NCBI GenBank assembly: GCA_013697915.1
Contig: JACCVY010000041.1
Span: 1 to 64,000 of the forward strand
Origin: Blastocatellia bacterium
Lineage (GTDB): Bacteria; Acidobacteriota; Blastocatellia; Pyrinomonadales; Pyrinomonadaceae
Length of the DNA: 64,000 nt
Direction: 5' to 3'
This document shows, piece by piece, positions 53,159 to 62,664 of the stretch. The translations under genes were made by a program, and so were the position numbers. The stretch's first letter is position 1; each line of letters starts with the position of its first letter. The notes under the pieces were generated by a model that was not told the DNA's origin, did no database searches, and saw only the letters and a list, made by a program, of their open reading frames with translations.

Positions 53159-53893
53159 ATGGGCCGAATCCTTGCTTTCCTTTACGGAGTGATTTGCTAC
53201 CTGATCTTCTTCGTGACGTTCCTCTACGCGATCGGCTTTGTGGGAAATGTTTTTGTGCCCAAGGCCATCGACACCGGCACACTAAACAGTCCTTTGAGCC
53301 TCGCGCTGATCATTGACGCCGCGCTACTCAGTCTGTTTGCCGTTCAGCACAGCGTTATGGCGCGCCAATGGTTCAAACGCGCCTGGACCAAAATAGTGCC
53401 CTGGCCGGTCGAACGGAGCACCTACGTCTTAATCGCAAGTCTGACGCTGCTGCTGCTTTTCTGGCAGTGGCAGCCGATGGGACCGGTGATCTGGGATGTG
53501 CGAAACCCGACCGCCCGCACTCTCTTGCTGGCTCTATTCTGGATTGGCTGGGGAGGCGTTTTGGTCTCGACCTATCTCGTCGATCACTTCGCGCTCTTCG
53601 GACTTAAGCAGGTTTACAACTACCTCAAGGGTCGAGATGCTGAGCCGATTCCTTTCCAGTCGCCGGCTCTTTACAAAATGGTGCGCCATCCGCTCTACCT
53701 GGGATTTATCATCGCGTTCTGGAGCACACCGCGCATGACCTTTGGCCATTTGTTCTTTGCGGTAATGACGACCGCCTACATTCTAGTGGCGATTCAGTTT
53801 GAAGAACGAGACTTGATTAGATCTTACGGAGAGACTTATCGCGCCTATCGGCAGAAAGTCTCGATGCTGATACCGCTGCCGAGAAGAAAATAA
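53159..53893 (+). CDS. MddA/NnrU-like membrane methyltransferase
   Basis: A 244-residue membrane protein with about five helices. The segments [32 protein letters not shown] and [24 protein letters not shown], with [19 protein letters not shown], match methanethiol S-methyltransferase MddA, which makes dimethyl sulphide using SAM, and more widely the isoprenylcysteine methyltransferase superfamily (HPxY). The exact substrate is a guess. AAAAGGAG precedes the ATG. Confidence 0.8.
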   Translation: MGRILAFLYGVICYLIFFVTFLYAIGFVGNVFVPKAIDTGTLNSPLSLALIIDAALLSLFAVQHSVMARQWFKRAWTKIVPWPVERSTYVLIASLTLLLLFWQWQPMGPVIWDVRNPTARTLLLALFWIGWGGVLVSTYLVDHFALFGLKQVYNYLKGRDAEPIPFQSPALYKMVRHPLYLGFIIAFWSTPRMTFGHLFFAVMTTAYILVAIQFEERDLIRSYGETYRAYRQKVSMLIPLPRRK

Positions 53894-53900
53894 GCGGCAA

Positions 53901-53985
53901 GTGAACCGGGAACAGTAAACCGAACCACGAGACTTTTTCCTTTGGTAGTTCCGGTTCCCGGTTCACTGTTCCCGGTTCACGGTTA
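53901..53985. repeat. Word-repeat palindrome between mddA-like and STAS genes (GTGAACCGGGAACA family)
   Basis: GTGAACCGGGAACAGTAAAC (53901..) is mirrored by CCGGTTCCCGGTTCACTGTT and CCCGGTTCACGGTT ending 53985. The last three bases are the STAS stop codon on the minus strand. Confidence 0.85.
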
Positions 53986-54351
53986 GGCGCAAGGCACAAG
54001 CACCCCAGCCGACACGCGCCGCTCGCGTGAGACAACCGGAAAGAATTCCATACCGGAAGTGATCTCGAAAACAGAATCCAAGCGCGCGACTGCCAACACC
54101 ATGCCTACTCCTTTGGTCACGTTCATGAGTGCAAATCGGACTCCTTTTGCTGCGGCCTGCTCACGCAATCCCAACAACACGCCCAAACCGCCGGCATCCA
54201 CTGTGCTGACCCCCGCGAAATCGAGTATTACTGAGCTGACCCCTGACAGGGCCGACACCGCAGCGCGCAGAGTCTCCGTTTCACCCGTCACAATTTGCCC
54301 CTGCAAGCAGAGAATAGTGACCGTTCCCAGTTTTTTGGTGTGAACTTTCAA
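53983..54351 (-). CDS. STAS-domain protein lacking the usual phosphorylatable Ser
   Basis: The 122-residue protein has the anti-anti-sigma STAS fold: LGTVTILCLQGQIVTGETETL, SVILDFAGVSTVDAGGLGVLLGL and FALMNVTKGVGMVLAVARLDSVFEI. In RsbV/SpoIIAA-type proteins the site reads D-S-x-G, with Ser phosphorylated by a kinase. Here it reads D-A-G-G, so switching by that route seems impossible. It might bind its partner constitutively or sense something else. No kinase or sigma factor is nearby. Confidence 0.85.
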   Translation of the reverse strand: MKVHTKKLGTVTILCLQGQIVTGETETLRAAVSALSGVSSVILDFAGVSTVDAGGLGVLLGLREQAAAKGVRFALMNVTKGVGMVLAVARLDSVFEITSGMEFFPVVSRERRVSAGVLVPCA

Positions 54352-54838
54352 CCTAACCTACCTCCCAACGTCAGTTTGATCGTGGCCCGCGCAGCCGGCG
54401 CGATACTTCAAGGTCAAGCCGCGCCTCCAACTTTTCAAACTGATCGTACGACTTTCCGGACCCGTAACAGGTCTTTCGGATCTACTAACTTATCTTCCTA
54501 TTCATACGAAGTCGGCGCCGTTTCGTTTCTCATTTCTAGTTTCTGACACCCGACACCTGCCTTATAGAGATAACACCGCCGAAACGGATTTCTGTTGCAC
54601 TTTTTATCAACAAACTTTCCTTACGGCCCGCTGCAGGAATCAGGGTAAGAAGCTTCGCAATGTTTGTCCGCTGTAGGCCGCTCAATCGTTGCTCACGCAC
54701 CGTCGCCTCACATCCGGCGGCAAAGCCGCGCGCTCAAGCTTGCGGTTCGACTTACCCGGTCGCTACCGCTCACGGTTCTGTATTCGTCGACCCACGTGGT
54801 TGGCGCATGGACTGCATAAAGAAAGGTATGATAGATGA
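54352..54838. other. Intergenic region without a supported gene
   Basis: No convincing gene. Two short frames (54295..54546 and 54660..54842) have low-quality composition. TTTCTGACACCCGACACCTG near 54539 matches the GGTGTCA word family seen upstream of rex. Confidence 0.5.
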
Positions 54839-55729
54839 ATGACTAAACTCGCTCGTCTTCTCTTGCTCGCTTTGCTTCTCTGCGCGCCGGCAATTGCTCA
54901 AACGCCGACAAAGACTCGCGTTCGTGGCATCGAACTTACCTACATCGAGCGGGGACAAGGTGAGCCGCTCATTCTGCTGCACGGGGGCACTGGTGATTAC
55001 CGCTCCTGGGAGCCTCAAATGAAAGTGTTGTCTCCGCAGTTTCGCGTCATCTCTTACAGCCGCCGCTACCACTATCCAAACAATAATCCGCTCACGGCAA
55101 AGTATCATTCGGCGTTTACCGAAGCGGATGACCTCGCCGCATTTATTCGCAGGCTGAAACTCGGACGCGTACACCTTGTTGGTACATCGATCGGCGCGTT
55201 CACAGCGTTAGTGCTGGCCGTCAAACATCCCGAGATGGTTCGCAGCCTGGTGCTTGCCGAGCCTCCGGTTCATCAGTGGGTGAAAGATTCGCCAAACGGT
55301 GCGGCTGCATACAAGGAGTTTATGACTACGATTTGGGAGCCTGCGGGGGAAGCGTTTAAAAGAGGAAACGACGAGGGAGCGATGAGGATCTTGACAGATG
55401 GGTTGGCAGGAACCCGCAGGTTCGACAATCTCGCGCCGGAAAATCGCGCCGCTATCATGCAGAACTCCCGCTTCTTCAAAGCAGCCACTTCATCTCCGGA
55501 TTCCTTCCGAAATCTGTCGAAAGAAAAAGTAAGGCGGTTGCGCATTCCCGTTCTGATCATCACCGGAGAAAATACAATCAAGCTTCATAAGCTCGTGAAC
55601 GAAGAGCTTGCGCGTCTGCTTCCAAAAGCTCAACAGGCTATCATTCCAAACGCCGGCCACGGCTCGCCGCGCGAGAACCCGCTAGCATTCAATGAGGCCG
55701 TGCTGAGATTCTTCGCTCACCTCCCCTGA
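54839..55729 (+). CDS. Secreted alpha/beta hydrolase
   Basis: A signal peptide (LARLLLLALLLCAPAIAQ) is followed by an alpha/beta hydrolase fold. The oxyanion region is LILLHGGTGDYRSWE, the nucleophile Ser is in VGTSIGAFTAL near 116, and the final His is in NAGHGSPRENP near 278; LIITGENTIK carries the acidic residue position. Homologues are esterases, lactonases or haloalkane-type enzymes; the substrate is not readable. The 296-residue length is standard. Confidence 0.88.
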   Translation: MTKLARLLLLALLLCAPAIAQTPTKTRVRGIELTYIERGQGEPLILLHGGTGDYRSWEPQMKVLSPQFRVISYSRRYHYPNNNPLTAKYHSAFTEADDLAAFIRRLKLGRVHLVGTSIGAFTALVLAVKHPEMVRSLVLAEPPVHQWVKDSPNGAAAYKEFMTTIWEPAGEAFKRGNDEGAMRILTDGLAGTRRFDNLAPENRAAIMQNSRFFKAATSSPDSFRNLSKEKVRRLRIPVLIITGENTIKLHKLVNEELARLLPKAQQAIIPNAGHGSPRENPLAFNEAVLRFFAHLP

Positions 55730-55817
55730 AATTAGAGTTGCGAAATGGGCCACCTGGTACTAGAATCCGCCCGCACCAACCAGTCTTATCAATTCTGCAA
55801 CCCAATGAGGAGAAGAT

Positions 55818-56282
55818 ATGAAACGAAGAGTGATCCTACTTACTTTGGCGGTCTTGTTTGCCAGCGCGACTGTGTGCTTAGCCCAGAACCCGCATATGGG
55901 CACCTGGAAGCTGAACGAGGCAAAGTCGAAGTTCAGCCCGGGAGCCACTAAGAACAACACTGTGGTCTATGAGACCGCCGGCGACAGCATTAAGGTTACG
56001 GTGGATGGCGTGGACGGCGCCGGCGCTGCGACCCATAACGAGTGGACCGGCAAGTTCGACGGGAAGTGGTATGCGGTCACCGGCGATCCGACTTCAGACA
56101 TGCGGTCGTACCGGAAGATCAACAACCATACGTTGGCGTTAACCGGCAAGAAAGCCGGCAAGGTAACTCTAACCGGTCGAATAACCGTTACGGCCAACGG
56201 CCGAACTCGCACCGTGACTACGACCGGAACTGATGCTAAGGGCAAGAAAGTCACCAATAGGGCGGTATACGACAAACAGTAG
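55818..56282 (+). CDS. Small secreted beta-rich protein
   Basis: The 154-residue protein has a signal peptide (VILLTLAVLFASATVCLAQ). The body MGTWKLNEAKSKFSPG, VTVDGVDGAGAATHNEWTGKFDGKW and TLTGRITVTANGRTRTVTTTGTDAKGK is a beta-barrel-like pattern often found in Acidobacteriota secreted proteins. It may bind a small molecule. GGAGA precedes the ATG. Confidence 0.75.
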   Translation: MKRRVILLTLAVLFASATVCLAQNPHMGTWKLNEAKSKFSPGATKNNTVVYETAGDSIKVTVDGVDGAGAATHNEWTGKFDGKWYAVTGDPTSDMRSYRKINNHTLALTGKKAGKVTLTGRITVTANGRTRTVTTTGTDAKGKKVTNRAVYDKQ

Positions 56283-56743
56283 CAGCACGTCACTCATCAC
56301 TTAACTTTGCGTCCCTCCCCCCTTTTGGGGGGGGCGGCTTGTGGCATGCCTACCCAAAAAGTCTCTACGCGCGGGCTTTCAGCCCGCGCGTAAATATTTT
56401 TGTTTGTGTGTTTCTAGCTAACTTCGTCCCTCCCATAACCCCTCCCAGGGGGAGGGGAATTAGAGAGGAACTAATACGCAGAGCACTGTTTACTGTTCAC
56501 TGTTATCGACAAGAGCCTGTCGCTAAACCGAATCGGGAAGAAAAACGTTTTGGATTCTGCGCACGACTGATTTCGACGCTACTCTCAAACATTTGCAAGC
56601 GGGTGGAGTACGGTTTCGTTCTCGGACATACATGATGGGCGCTGGAGGAAAGGAAATCGTATTTGAAGACCTATACGGTAACTTGTGGGTCCTCCAACAA
56701 GTCGGGACCGAGTGACCTCTGATCTCTGACTTCTGACCTCAGG
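56283..56743. other. Gap with three G/C-rich hairpins and repeat words
   Basis: No gene. There are palindromes at 56317..56332 (C6-TTTT-G6), 56367..56391 (ACGCGCGGGCT..AGCCCGCGCGT, followed by AAATATTTTT, likely a terminator) and 56440..56458 (CCCCTCCCAGGGGGAGGGG). At 56717 onward CCTCTGATCTCTGACTTCTG is a copy of the GGTCAGA word family that also makes the large repeat at 63395. Confidence 0.6.
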
Positions 56744-57763
56744 CTACGCGCGATAAAGAACGGCATGCAGACCATAGTAGGCGATGAAAATCATCACGAA
56801 AGCCAGGAAATATAACCCGAGCATAAAATACATTTCCATCGCCACTGATTTTTCTCGCAGCACCAAAATCTCGCGCGCGCTCGTTGGCCCACGCAAGAAG
56901 AGCACAAACAAGATGGCAATTATCATCAGATGCCCGATTGCGTCGAGCGGCCCAAACTCGAAGATCGCCAGCATGAAGATCGCCTGGAAAACCAACGCCA
57001 CGACACGCCCCGCGATTGAGACGGCGCCCAACAGAATAAAAGCCACGCCGAACTCGACGAAACCAGCGAGCACCATGAACGTCTCAGGCTGCAAGCCCAT
57101 GAGCATGCCCGGATGCGAGCGAAGCATCGTGTAGCTCCAGTCGGGATAAGCGAATTTTTCCATCGCGGCCCAAAGCAGAGTAATCCCCGTTCCCGCAAAA
57201 AGAACGATGAACCCTGACTGGCGCCATTTGCCTCGCTTGATAGTTGCCACGATGAAGAAGTAGCCGAGCCCGACAAAGATCGTGTAATCGAGCAAATGAA
57301 AGAGGCCGTAGTCGCGGATAGCCAAACCGTAGAGTGCAAATATTCCCAGACCAACGGCCGGCAGGCTACGACGAAACAGCGCGCATAAACCAAGCGCTAG
57401 TTGAAGCCACGGCACGTACGCCGAAGGGGTCCTAAGTTCTGGAGTAATGTAAAACGCTGTGCCATATGCTTCATACCAGGCCCACAGTGAGATCAAAAAG
57501 ATCGCCGCACTAAGGCGAAGAATCAGTACGGACAAGTCGTCAAGCCGCTTCAGTCGAGCGTCAAACGCACGCAGAATTCCGCGCCGATAAACCGTACGAT
57601 CAGCCCAAAAAAAAGCGCAGACGGCAGCGACTGACGAAAGGAAGAACTTTATAAATTGACCATTGAGAACCTCGCCGATTTTCTTCGGCGCAGCGTGCAC
57701 ATCAAACACCGCGAACCATTTGACGTGCGCAAAGATCAGCGTGGCGATTTCGGTTTGAGTCAT
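56744..57763 (-). CDS. DoxX-like multi-pass membrane protein
   Basis: A 339-residue membrane protein with about eight helices. The region ATIKRGKWRQSGFIVLFAGTGITLLWAAMEKFAYPDWSY... LAGFVEFGVAFILLGAVSIAGRVVAL has the DoxX-like layout, but similarity is only general. Conserved polar residues (E, K, D in the helices) may bind substrate. Function unknown. Convergent with nothing near. Confidence 0.7.
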   Translation of the reverse strand: MTQTEIATLIFAHVKWFAVFDVHAAPKKIGEVLNGQFIKFFLSSVAAVCAFFWADRTVYRRGILRAFDARLKRLDDLSVLILRLSAAIFLISLWAWYEAYGTAFYITPELRTPSAYVPWLQLALGLCALFRRSLPAVGLGIFALYGLAIRDYGLFHLLDYTIFVGLGYFFIVATIKRGKWRQSGFIVLFAGTGITLLWAAMEKFAYPDWSYTMLRSHPGMLMGLQPETFMVLAGFVEFGVAFILLGAVSIAGRVVALVFQAIFMLAIFEFGPLDAIGHLMIIAILFVLFLRGPTSAREILVLREKSVAMEMYFMLGLYFLAFVMIFIAYYGLHAVLYRA

Positions 57764-58091
57764 CAGAGATGCGTCAGCTGTCGAATTTCAAAATTGCAAT
57801 GTCGTCACCAGCAAAAACCGGTGGTTAGTTAACGACAAGTTGGGGAACGGGCCTCCCCACGATCGGCAAGTAAAATCGACTCTGTTCTTGTAGCACGCTC
57901 TGCCAACTTCATAAACGATATTCCTTTGGCGCAACTGGCGAACATCGTCGTCGACGCCGGTTTCGCCATCTTCATCAACACTCGAAATCTGCCGTTTGCT
58001 GAAACATTTCTTTTGCTTGTTCGTCTTATTAGGTAAGGGATAAGTTGCTGAGCTTGAGAGACCAACAACACTCGTGGTGGAGGAATTCGAT
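57764..58091. other. Intergenic region without a supported gene
   Basis: Frames on both strands are open over about 90 codons (57829..58113 minus), but the composition is not convincing and no start site is good. GGTGGAGG at the end is the ribosome-binding site of the following gene. Confidence 0.45.
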
Positions 58092-58811
58092 ATGAATGTC
58101 CAGAGGTACGCAAGGATTGCCGGAGTGCTGTTTCTGGTCTCCCTGGTGGCTGGCGGGTTCGGTGAAGCTTATGTTCCGTCCAAGCTCATCGTCGCCCATG
58201 ATGCCGCCGCCACGATGGCAAACATTAAGAATTTCGACTTTCTGTACCGGCTGGGCTTTGCGACCTTCCTGATAGAGTCGCTGTGCGATATCACGCTTGT
58301 GGTGGTCTTTTACGCGTTGCTCAAGCCCGTCAACAAAGAGCTGTCTTTGCTGGCCGCGTTCTTCGGGCTTGTTGGCACAGCTCTTTTCGCCTTTGCCGAA
58401 GCTTTCTATTTTGCGCCGCTGCTCATCTTGGGAGGCGCCGACTACTTAAAGACCTTTGCGCCGGATCAACTCAATTCTCTCGTGTTGTTGTCGATGAAGT
58501 TTTATGGATATGCCGGCATGATATTCACTGCCTACTACGGCATGAGCTGGATTGTTCGGGCACACCTAATCTGGGATTCGGGTTATCTTCCCAAGTTTCT
58601 CGGCGTTCTTATGGCAATCGGAGGGATTGGGTTTGTCGTGAGAAATTTCGCGTTGATCCTCGCACCCGCCTACGCGTCAGACGTGTTCCTTATGTTGATG
58701 TTTCCTGGTGGACTGGTAATGACCGGATGGTTGCTCGTGAAAGGCGTTGACGTTGCGAAATGGAATGCGCAAGTAAATGGTGGCAAGCCCGCGGAGCGGC
58801 CGAAAGCATAG
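58092..58811 (+). CDS. DUF4386 family membrane protein
   Basis: A 239-residue protein with six membrane segments. The beginning NVQRYARIAGVLFLVSLVAGGFGEAYVPSKLIV and the middle LYRLGFATFLIESLCDITLVVVFYALLKPV, then GYLPKFLGVLMAIGGIGFVVRNF, match DUF4386 proteins. The role of this family is unknown. ATG 58092 is preceded by GGAGG at 8 nt; the ORF extends six codons upstream. Confidence 0.88.
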   Translation: MNVQRYARIAGVLFLVSLVAGGFGEAYVPSKLIVAHDAAATMANIKNFDFLYRLGFATFLIESLCDITLVVVFYALLKPVNKELSLLAAFFGLVGTALFAFAEAFYFAPLLILGGADYLKTFAPDQLNSLVLLSMKFYGYAGMIFTAYYGMSWIVRAHLIWDSGYLPKFLGVLMAIGGIGFVVRNFALILAPAYASDVFLMLMFPGGLVMTGWLLVKGVDVAKWNAQVNGGKPAERPKA

Positions 58812-59225
58812 AGCCTGGGGTGGAGCGAAGCGGAACCCCAGGAACCGCGTTGGAAAATATCCGAAGTCCGCGGAGCGGCCGGAAGTCGAATCGTCAACGA
58901 ATGATATTTTCGTAATCGCAACTTCTATCGGCTGCTTCGCGGGCTCAATGTTTTCTTTTTGTTCTTGATCCCGGGGTTTCGCTTCGCTTCACCCCGGGCT
59001 TTATGCCGTCGTCCGCTCCGCGGACTAAGAACCAATCGCTCTGCGCGTGTTCAATCCGCTCTGCGGACTCAACCTCACTATCCTCTGATCCACCGACGCA
59101 GCGAAACCCCAGGAACGCATTACAAGAAAATTTGTAAAGTCCGTGGAACGGCCGATAGAGACCAGATAGTGCTGAACGATTCGAGATGCTGGATAATTTC
59201 GGCATCAATCATCGATGAGGGCAAC
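58812..59225. repeat. REP-like palindromes flanking the IS200-type transposase
   Basis: A CCTGGGGT..ACCCCAGG hairpin (58814..58842) is followed by AAGTCCGCGGAGCGGCCGGA (about 58863). CCCGGGGTTTCGCTTCGCTT with its mate CACCCCGGG follows at about 58970..59000, then GTCCGCTCCGCGGACT (59011..59026) and a degenerate copy CCCCAGGAACGC..AGTCCGTGGAACGGCCG (59105..59155). These are related palindromes of the kind mobilised by REP-associated transposases. Confidence 0.75.
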
Positions 59226-59673
59226 ATGTCTGACTCTTATACAAACCTTCTCTACCACATTGTCTTTTCAACAAAGGAACGCCGACAGCTGATCACGCCC
59301 GAATATGAGCCCCGCCTTTATGAATACATTGGCGGTACTATTCGCGGACTGGGAGGCATTTCACTAGAGCTCAACGGAACTGCAGATCATGTTCACCTTC
59401 TAGTTAAGTTGCGTCCAGATCGCGCATTATCTGACGTGCTCCGAAAACTCAAAGCTAACGCAACCGGATGGATGCACGATGTTTTTCCAACGGTCCAGGA
59501 TTTCTCATGGCAGCGTGGTTATGGCGCATTTTACGGTGAGTCAATCAAACGTTGAAGAAGTGCGCAATTATCTTAAACGACAAAAAGAGCACCACGCGAA
59601 AATTTCATTTCGGGATGAATTCATTCAGTTCCTGAAAGCGAACGGCATCGAGTTTGATGAACGATACGTTTGA
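59226..59673 (+). pseudogene. Frameshifted REP-associated (IS200-type Y1) transposase
   Basis: The first frame from ATG 59226 has the Y1 HUH transposase sequence TNLLYHIVFSTKERRQLI, with the HUH metal motif TADHVHLLVK (His 55, His 57). It ends in GYGAFYGESIKR at a stop. The rest continues in another frame: HFTVSQSNVEEVRNYLKRQK with the catalytic Tyr, then EHHAKISFRDEFIQFLKANG and DERYV. A single frameshift near 59530 separates the halves. Such REP-associated proteins (RAYTs) cut and join DNA at REP palindromes. It is probably inactive now, but the surrounding palindromes fit its former activity. Confidence 0.85.
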
Positions 59674-59709
59674 GGAACGCCTGGCACCGGGAAAAGCGGC
59701 ATTGGTCAC

Positions 59710-59898
59710 ATGTTGGCGGTATCAGCGAGGGGCGGCGGTAAGGAGGTCTTGTTACTCGATGCCCGTCGCGTCGAACATATTAAAGACGAAGCGGACCTTC
59801 GCAGATTCTTTTCGCTTACGGAGCGCGTGAACAAGGAGATCGGCCGGTCAAACGTCAGCTACGCCGATGAAAGTTTGCGTAGTCGGCTCGACACGTAA
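59710..59898 (+). CDS. Uncertain small ORF
   Basis: A 62-residue frame (MLAVSARGGGKEVLLLDARR, then EADLRRFFSLTERVNKEIGR) has a protein-like composition and reads upstream as PGTGKSGIGH without a stop. No start signal or family. It may be a remnant of a larger gene. Confidence 0.3.
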   Translation: MLAVSARGGGKEVLLLDARRVEHIKDEADLRRFFSLTERVNKEIGRSNVSYADESLRSRLDT

Positions 59899-60262
59899 AC
59901 GTTCCTCTCCGGAGGGAGGAAGAAAACCCCAAGCGCCGGCGAGCCGGCACATTCCCAAAATCAAACTTTCCACAAAAATCTGTTGGCCTTACTCAAGAGC
60001 GGGGGCATGCCCGCCTTCCCGACCTGGAGACTCTTGGACTTGCGCGATCGTTTTTACGTTGAAGGCCTTTCCGGGCGCCAATCAGAACTCAACTCTGATT
60101 AGCTCGAGGTTGGGAAGGCGGGCCTAGCACCCCTAGAAACAATCATCAACTCATCCGCCTCGGTTAGAGCGATGAAGCTTTCCAAATCTCGCACAGTTTC
60201 AGGCGAACCGTTATTGGCAAGTTCAGGTCAGCGAGCCACGATTGGGACTGGCGGTGACCGGA
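59899..60262. other. Gap with inverted G/C-rich repeats
   Basis: No gene is supported. GCCGGCGAGCCGGC and GGGGCATGCCCGCCTTCCCG with a reversed partner GGGAAGGCGGGCCTAGCACC (60110 on) form palindromes of the REP type. A hairpin may join the latter two over about 100 nt. Confidence 0.5.
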
Positions 60263-62215
60263 CTAATCCGTAGGGAAATTCATGTGACTAAGCAATTCTC
60301 GCCAACGTGGATCTGAATGCAGGCTCTCAAACTGAGGATCGGCCTTGAGGTGTGTAGCCAGGTTCCGATTTTCGACCATTTGAAAGAGCACTTTAAAGGC
60401 TGCATCGTTATCGCCGAGTGCGGCATAAGCGCTAGCTACCCCGAAACTCGCGAAGCTGGCCGGGTCGGCAGTGGCCTTTAACTCCTTCAGCAACCGGCGC
60501 GCTTCGGTTTGCTTCCCCATACGCGCGTAGACCCGCGCGATATCAGCCGAGATCTCCCGAGTGTTTCCGCCCTGCGACTGGGCCTGCCTGAAACTGGCAA
60601 GAGCCTCGTCGTGCTTGTTCATCTGTTCGTAAAGGTCTCCCAATATCCAATGTGCCACGACATTTCCAAGGTTGGGATCCAGGTCAATCGCTCGCTGCAC
60701 ATGCGGCACTGCTTCTTCGTATTTGCGGGCGCGGTAGAGCGCGCGAGCAAAGCGTGATTGAGTAGCGGACGAAAGCGGATCCAATGCTTCGGCACTTTGC
60801 ATTTCTCTAATCGCCTCGGCGTGGCGTTCAAGCGCCGACAACAAGTCGCCATAAGTGCGGTGAGCCTCGGCGCTGTTCGGATCAAGCTCAATTGCGCGAG
60901 TCAGCGCGGCTTCCGCGCCTGCCCAGTTCCAATCAACGATTTTGACCTGCCCCAGCGCGATTTGCGCCTCGGCGAGTTGCGGGTCCAGCGTGGCTGCCTT
61001 CAAGGCGTTGTCACGCGCCAGCGGTATCATTTCCATTCTTTGTTTATGGTCTTTGGCTCCCCAGGCGCTTCGTTGCAGCCACGCAATGGACAATCCGGCG
61101 TAAGCGGGCGCGTAATCGGGAGCCAGTTGAATGGCCCGCTCGAAGTGTCCGATGGCCTGACGCAGGTCGTCTTCGTTGGTACGCAGATGATGACTGCCAA
61201 GTAAGTATTCATCGTGCACCTGAGGATCGATGTCGCGAGCTGCGGCCAGTCGCGCCTGTTCTGCTGGAGTGACCTGAATGCGGATCTGTTCCGCGACTGC
61301 GCGCGCCACCTCGCTTTGCAGCTTCAGCACATCGCTCAGGTCGCGCTCGTAATCTTGTGCCCACACTGGCGAGTCGGTTGCGGCTGGGATTAACTTCGCG
61401 GTGACCCGCACACGCCCGCCTGATCGCTGCACCGTTCCTTCGATCACCGCATCCACGTTCAGCTCGCGCGCTATTTCCGGCAGCGACTTGTTGCTCCCCT
61501 TGTAGCGCATAATAGAAGTGCGCGAGATGACTCTCAGCGAGCTAATCTGCGCCAGCTTGCCAATCAGCGCTTCGGTCATCCCATCAGCGAAGTAGTCCTG
61601 CGACGAATCGCTCGAAAGATTTTGCAGCGGCAGCACCGCGATGGAACGAATCGTCGTGGGTTGGCCTTCGCCGGGAGAAGCGCGTCGCGCATATGAAACG
61701 AGCGTAATCGCCGCAAGCGCCAGGGCTGCACCGGCCAGGGTCATTGCCACTACGCGCCAAGGGCCCCTTGTTCTGCGCTGCTCGGTTGGCAAAGCGAGAG
61801 CCTTGCCATGCTCGCCAGCGAGCCCCTCTTCCTCTATTGCCAGGCGGAAGCCCTCAACCTCTTCGGTGTAAACCACCTCTCGCCCCGCCGCCGCGAACCC
61901 CGTTACTGCCGCGTTGAAGATGTAGCCGCGGCGCGGCACCGTCTTGACAATGCGTTGCTCGCCGTCATTGAGCGCCCGCCGCACCTCGATTAGGCACTGC
62001 ACCAGTGAGTCGTCAGTCACCGCCGTGTCCGGCCAAACCGCCCCAATGAGTTCCTCCTTCCGTACCAGCCTGCCACCGTTCTCGACCAGATACTTCAGCA
62101 CTGCGAAGGATTTCGGGCGCAGCTTGACTTCATCGTTGTGCTGGAGCAGGCACTCGCGCGAGAGGTCAAGGGTGAACTCGCCGAAAAGGAGCGTCTGGTG
62201 CGGGAGCATCTGCAT
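60263..62215 (-). CDS. Winged-helix/TPR transmembrane regulator (CadC-like)
   Basis: The 650-residue protein begins with an OmpR-type winged helix (about 8-104: FGEFTLDLSRECLLQHNDEVKLRPKSFAVL, ... VPRRGYIFNAAV). A linker and one membrane helix (about 155-177, VVAMTLAGAALALAAITLVSY) follow, then a FlgO-like domain (IAVLPLQNLSSDSSQDYFADGM, VIEGTVQRSGGRVRVTAKLI). At least eight TPR units fill residues 330-640 (PDYAPAYAGLSIAWLQRS, AEAHRTYGDLLSALERHAEA). Such CadC-like proteins bind DNA in the cytoplasm and sense in the periplasm. Abundant in Acidobacteriota. Signal and targets unknown. Confidence 0.9.
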   Translation of the reverse strand: MQMLPHQTLLFGEFTLDLSRECLLQHNDEVKLRPKSFAVLKYLVENGGRLVRKEELIGAVWPDTAVTDDSLVQCLIEVRRALNDGEQRIVKTVPRRGYIFNAAVTGFAAAGREVVYTEEVEGFRLAIEEEGLAGEHGKALALPTEQRRTRGPWRVVAMTLAGAALALAAITLVSYARRASPGEGQPTTIRSIAVLPLQNLSSDSSQDYFADGMTEALIGKLAQISSLRVISRTSIMRYKGSNKSLPEIARELNVDAVIEGTVQRSGGRVRVTAKLIPAATDSPVWAQDYERDLSDVLKLQSEVARAVAEQIRIQVTPAEQARLAAARDIDPQVHDEYLLGSHHLRTNEDDLRQAIGHFERAIQLAPDYAPAYAGLSIAWLQRSAWGAKDHKQRMEMIPLARDNALKAATLDPQLAEAQIALGQVKIVDWNWAGAEAALTRAIELDPNSAEAHRTYGDLLSALERHAEAIREMQSAEALDPLSSATQSRFARALYRARKYEEAVPHVQRAIDLDPNLGNVVAHWILGDLYEQMNKHDEALASFRQAQSQGGNTREISADIARVYARMGKQTEARRLLKELKATADPASFASFGVASAYAALGDNDAAFKVLFQMVENRNLATHLKADPQFESLHSDPRWRELLSHMNFPTD

Positions 62216-62433
62216 GTTAGATCGTTGGCGAAGCGAATTTGGCCAACTTTAGTGGTTTTTTAGCCGTTCTTTAGGAGTTTTTTCGTTACTCGACTCCAGG
62301 TCGAGAGCTAGTGTGCGCGGCCAAGCGGATGTTCCGGGACCAGCTTCCGGCGTGGGCTTGAACACGAGTCTGAAACAGCCACGATTATAAGTCAGAGCGA
62401 AGCGCAGTGTCATACCGAAAAAGGAGACCGAGA

Positions 62434-62664
62434 ATGAAGCAACAGCGTCGCATTGAAATCACGGCTTTCCGCCGGCGCACCACCATCGTCCTACGTGAGA
62501 GCGCAGAGGTCGCTCCCATGCGGACCGTATCTCCTGGGGAGAACGCATCGCAGTTGGTCCATGCCGACCCGACGCCCGTGCCGGCGTGCGATCTCGACCT
62601 ACCTCAAAATGGACCCGCGCGCTTAGACCGCGGTTGCAAGGCGAACGACCGGAAGTCAATTTAG
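62434..62664 (+). CDS. Small basic protein of unknown family
   Basis: A 76-residue frame from ATG 62434, which has AAGGAG 8 nt upstream. It starts MKQQRRIEITAFRRRTTIVL and continues polar, with two Cys near the end. No family was recognised. The open frame runs to 62407 but the chosen ATG has the better start signal. It lies in the 560-nt gap between the CadC-like gene (divergent) and a secreted-protein gene. Confidence 0.5.
   Translation: MKQQRRIEITAFRRRTTIVLRESAEVAPMRTVSPGENASQLVHADPTPVPACDLDLPQNGPARLDRGCKANDRKSI

Noticed and set aside
57829-58113. 94-codon minus-strand frame
   Set aside because: Overlaps the start region of the DUF4386 gene, and composition in several frames is equally plausible.
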